From assembly GCF_916858675.1 (NCBI RefSeq), contig NZ_CAKASM010000009.1, forward strand, positions 52,774 to 116,773: a stretch of DNA of 64,000 bases, written 5' to 3'. A model generated the notes under the pieces. It ran no database searches. It worked only from the letters and a program-made list of their open reading frames with translations, and was not told where the DNA came from. The stretch's first letter is position 1; each line of letters begins with the position of its first letter. Origin of the DNA: Sphingomonas sp. Leaf21 (GTDB taxonomy: Bacteria > Pseudomonadota > Alphaproteobacteria > Sphingomonadales > Sphingomonadaceae). Of this stretch, positions 63,252 to 64,000 are shown piece by piece. The position numbers were made by a program, and so were the translations under genes.

Positions 63252-63482
63252 ATGGCAACCGGAAAGGGGCACTCGCGCCCTATGAAGCGAGAAAGCCGCC
63301 CGGCTGGCACCGTGCGGCTTCCCAAAACTTGTCAGCTTGGCTGCGACGATTTTGGAAATAGCACCTCCGCCCTGCAGCTTCAACGGCTGAATGCCGCGTT
63401 CGGATTGACCGGCCTTCGTGCCGAACTGATCGCGTCGCTCCATTGGGGCGCCCTTCCCTCTTACAACGAGGGGATGCGGTGA
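63252..63482 (+). CDS. Small hypothetical protein of the integrative element
   Basis: 76 residues from ATG 63252, 6 bp after the HTH gene. A basic N-terminus is followed by a short helical C-terminus (LQLQRLNAAFGLTGLRAELIASLHWG). No family recognised. Its stop shares a base with the next start (TGATG), so the small genes form one transcript with the AlpA-like gene. Confidence 0.55.
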   Translation: MATGKGHSRPMKRESRPAGTVRLPKTCQLGCDDFGNSTSALQLQRLNAAFGLTGLRAELIASLHWGALPSYNEGMR

Positions 63483-63796
63483 TGCGCCAGACAGACACTT
63501 CAGCCGCAGCATGGGCATCCATTGCGGACGCCTCGGGCCACCTTGAGCGCATCGTCATGAAGACGCTGCACGCCCATCCCAATGGCCTGACCGTCGATGA
63601 AACGTGCGCGGCCGCTGGATACCCCCGGTATTCGCTCCAACCTAGATTCACCAGCCTCAAGGACCGCAAAGCGATCTTCGACACTGGCTTGCGTCGTCGC
63701 AACGTCAGCGGCGCTAAGGCGATCGTCTGGCGGATCACTCAGTTCCAGTCGGACGCGGCGAACGATAGCGATGCCCAGAAAGGCGGTGCCGCATGA
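63482..63796 (+). CDS. Hypothetical protein with winged-helix-like region
   Basis: 104 residues from ATG 63482 (TGATG overlap). HLERIVMKTLHAHPNGLTVDETCAAAGYPRYSLQPRFTSLKDRKAIFDTGLRR looks like a winged-helix DNA-binding unit of the kind seen in phage and replication-associated proteins (recognition helix near SLQPRFTSLKDR). Its stop overlaps the next ORF (ATGA). The function is inferred only from this pattern. Confidence 0.6.
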   Translation: MRQTDTSAAAWASIADASGHLERIVMKTLHAHPNGLTVDETCAAAGYPRYSLQPRFTSLKDRKAIFDTGLRRRNVSGAKAIVWRITQFQSDAANDSDAQKGGAA

Positions 63797-63930
63797 TGAA
63801 CGTCGAGATGTTCAGCGGCGCGACGCCGGTCGGGGACGGGTTCACCGTCTCCTTCCGGTTCGCCAGCCAGCAGCTTGAGGCAGACTGGTCCCCCCGTATG
63901 CCGGTCGGGCCCTCTGGTCGGAATGAGTAG
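63793..63930 (+). CDS. 45-residue hypothetical ORF
   Basis: ATG 63793 overlaps the preceding stop (ATGA); TAG at 63928-63930. The product begins MMNVEMFSGATPVGDGFTVS and ends SGRNE. It is too short for family assignment; coupling to the upstream gene is the main support. It may be truncated by the following insertion. Confidence 0.4.
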   Translation: MMNVEMFSGATPVGDGFTVSFRFASQQLEADWSPRMPVGPSGRNE

Positions 63931-63982
63931 CCCCTAGATTTCTGGACGCCTCGGGTCCTAATTTTGAGGACAGGAGGCGACG

Positions 63983-64000
63983 ATGGGGAAACCCAATTTC
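63983..64000 (+). CDS. 5' end of a gene, possibly an insertion-sequence transposase
   Basis: ATG 63983 with GGAGG at 63973-63977; only six codons (MGKPNF) lie in the window. The opening resembles OrfA of IS3-type elements (MGKxNFxxEFK), and the lead-in 63935-63975 could be an IS end, but the window is too short to confirm. Confidence 0.3.

Overview
The window is a 64 kb piece of a high-GC alphaproteobacterial chromosome, most like Sphingomonas or a close relative in Sphingomonadales. The reasons are indirect: large TonB-dependent receptors paired with tryptophan-halogenase-like flavoproteins and glycoside hydrolases, a TorF-type porin fused to a kdp operon, dense G+C, many 4-bp ATGA/GTGA gene overlaps, and G+C-rich palindromic repeats between genes. 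I see no rRNA, tRNA or CRISPR array, so the species cannot be fixed.

Layout. 1-7315 (minus): a drug-type MFS exporter, an SDR oxidoreductase, a GH130-like beta-propeller protein and a Pls/PosA-type single-module peptide synthetase that runs off the left edge; this looks like one biosynthetic operon. 7377-14318 (plus): alpha/beta hydrolase, NhaA antiporter, periplasmic oligopeptidase B-like S9 peptidase, a DUF454 membrane protein, and a ParD-like/methionine aminopeptidase pair. The block is bracketed by two inverted copies of a 260-bp MITE-like element. 14354-23108 (minus): porin, tiny membrane protein, kdpFABC and kdpDE, a potassium-limitation operon. 23309-25378: Tat-exported phospholipase C-type enzyme.

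25417-44819 is a glycan utilisation locus: GH31 alpha-xylosidase-like enzyme, a carbohydrate-binding secreted protein, two TonB receptors, three translationally coupled tryptophan-halogenase-like proteins, GH9, Tat-exported GH1 and GH43. GH31 + GH9 + beta-glucosidase + GH43 resembles xyloglucan loci. Four intergenic sites share a LacI-type operator core, which suggests common repression by a sugar-responsive regulator encoded elsewhere.

44971-55830 (plus) is a complete nitrate assimilation cluster: NasT (ANTAR antiterminator) and NasS (nitrate sensor), a leader with a strong intrinsic terminator, nitrate transporter, outer-membrane porin, NirB, NirD, the molybdopterin nitrate reductase and a uroporphyrinogen methyltransferase for sirohaem.

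55900-64000 is accessory. Small genes are followed by two polymorphic toxin/immunity pairs on the minus strand and the remnant of a third between them. The two toxins share an N-terminal module with invariant spacing (WLR-GRLPS ... ELKFNPWHD ... GRFTFAGAG) but carry unrelated nuclease tips (a Tox-REase-5-like domain and a NucA-like non-specific nuclease). A tyrosine integrase, a hypothetical protein, an AlpA-like HTH protein, three coupled small ORFs and the probable start of a transposase follow. The toxin cassettes with a common, uncharacterised delivery module are the best candidate here for an undescribed system.
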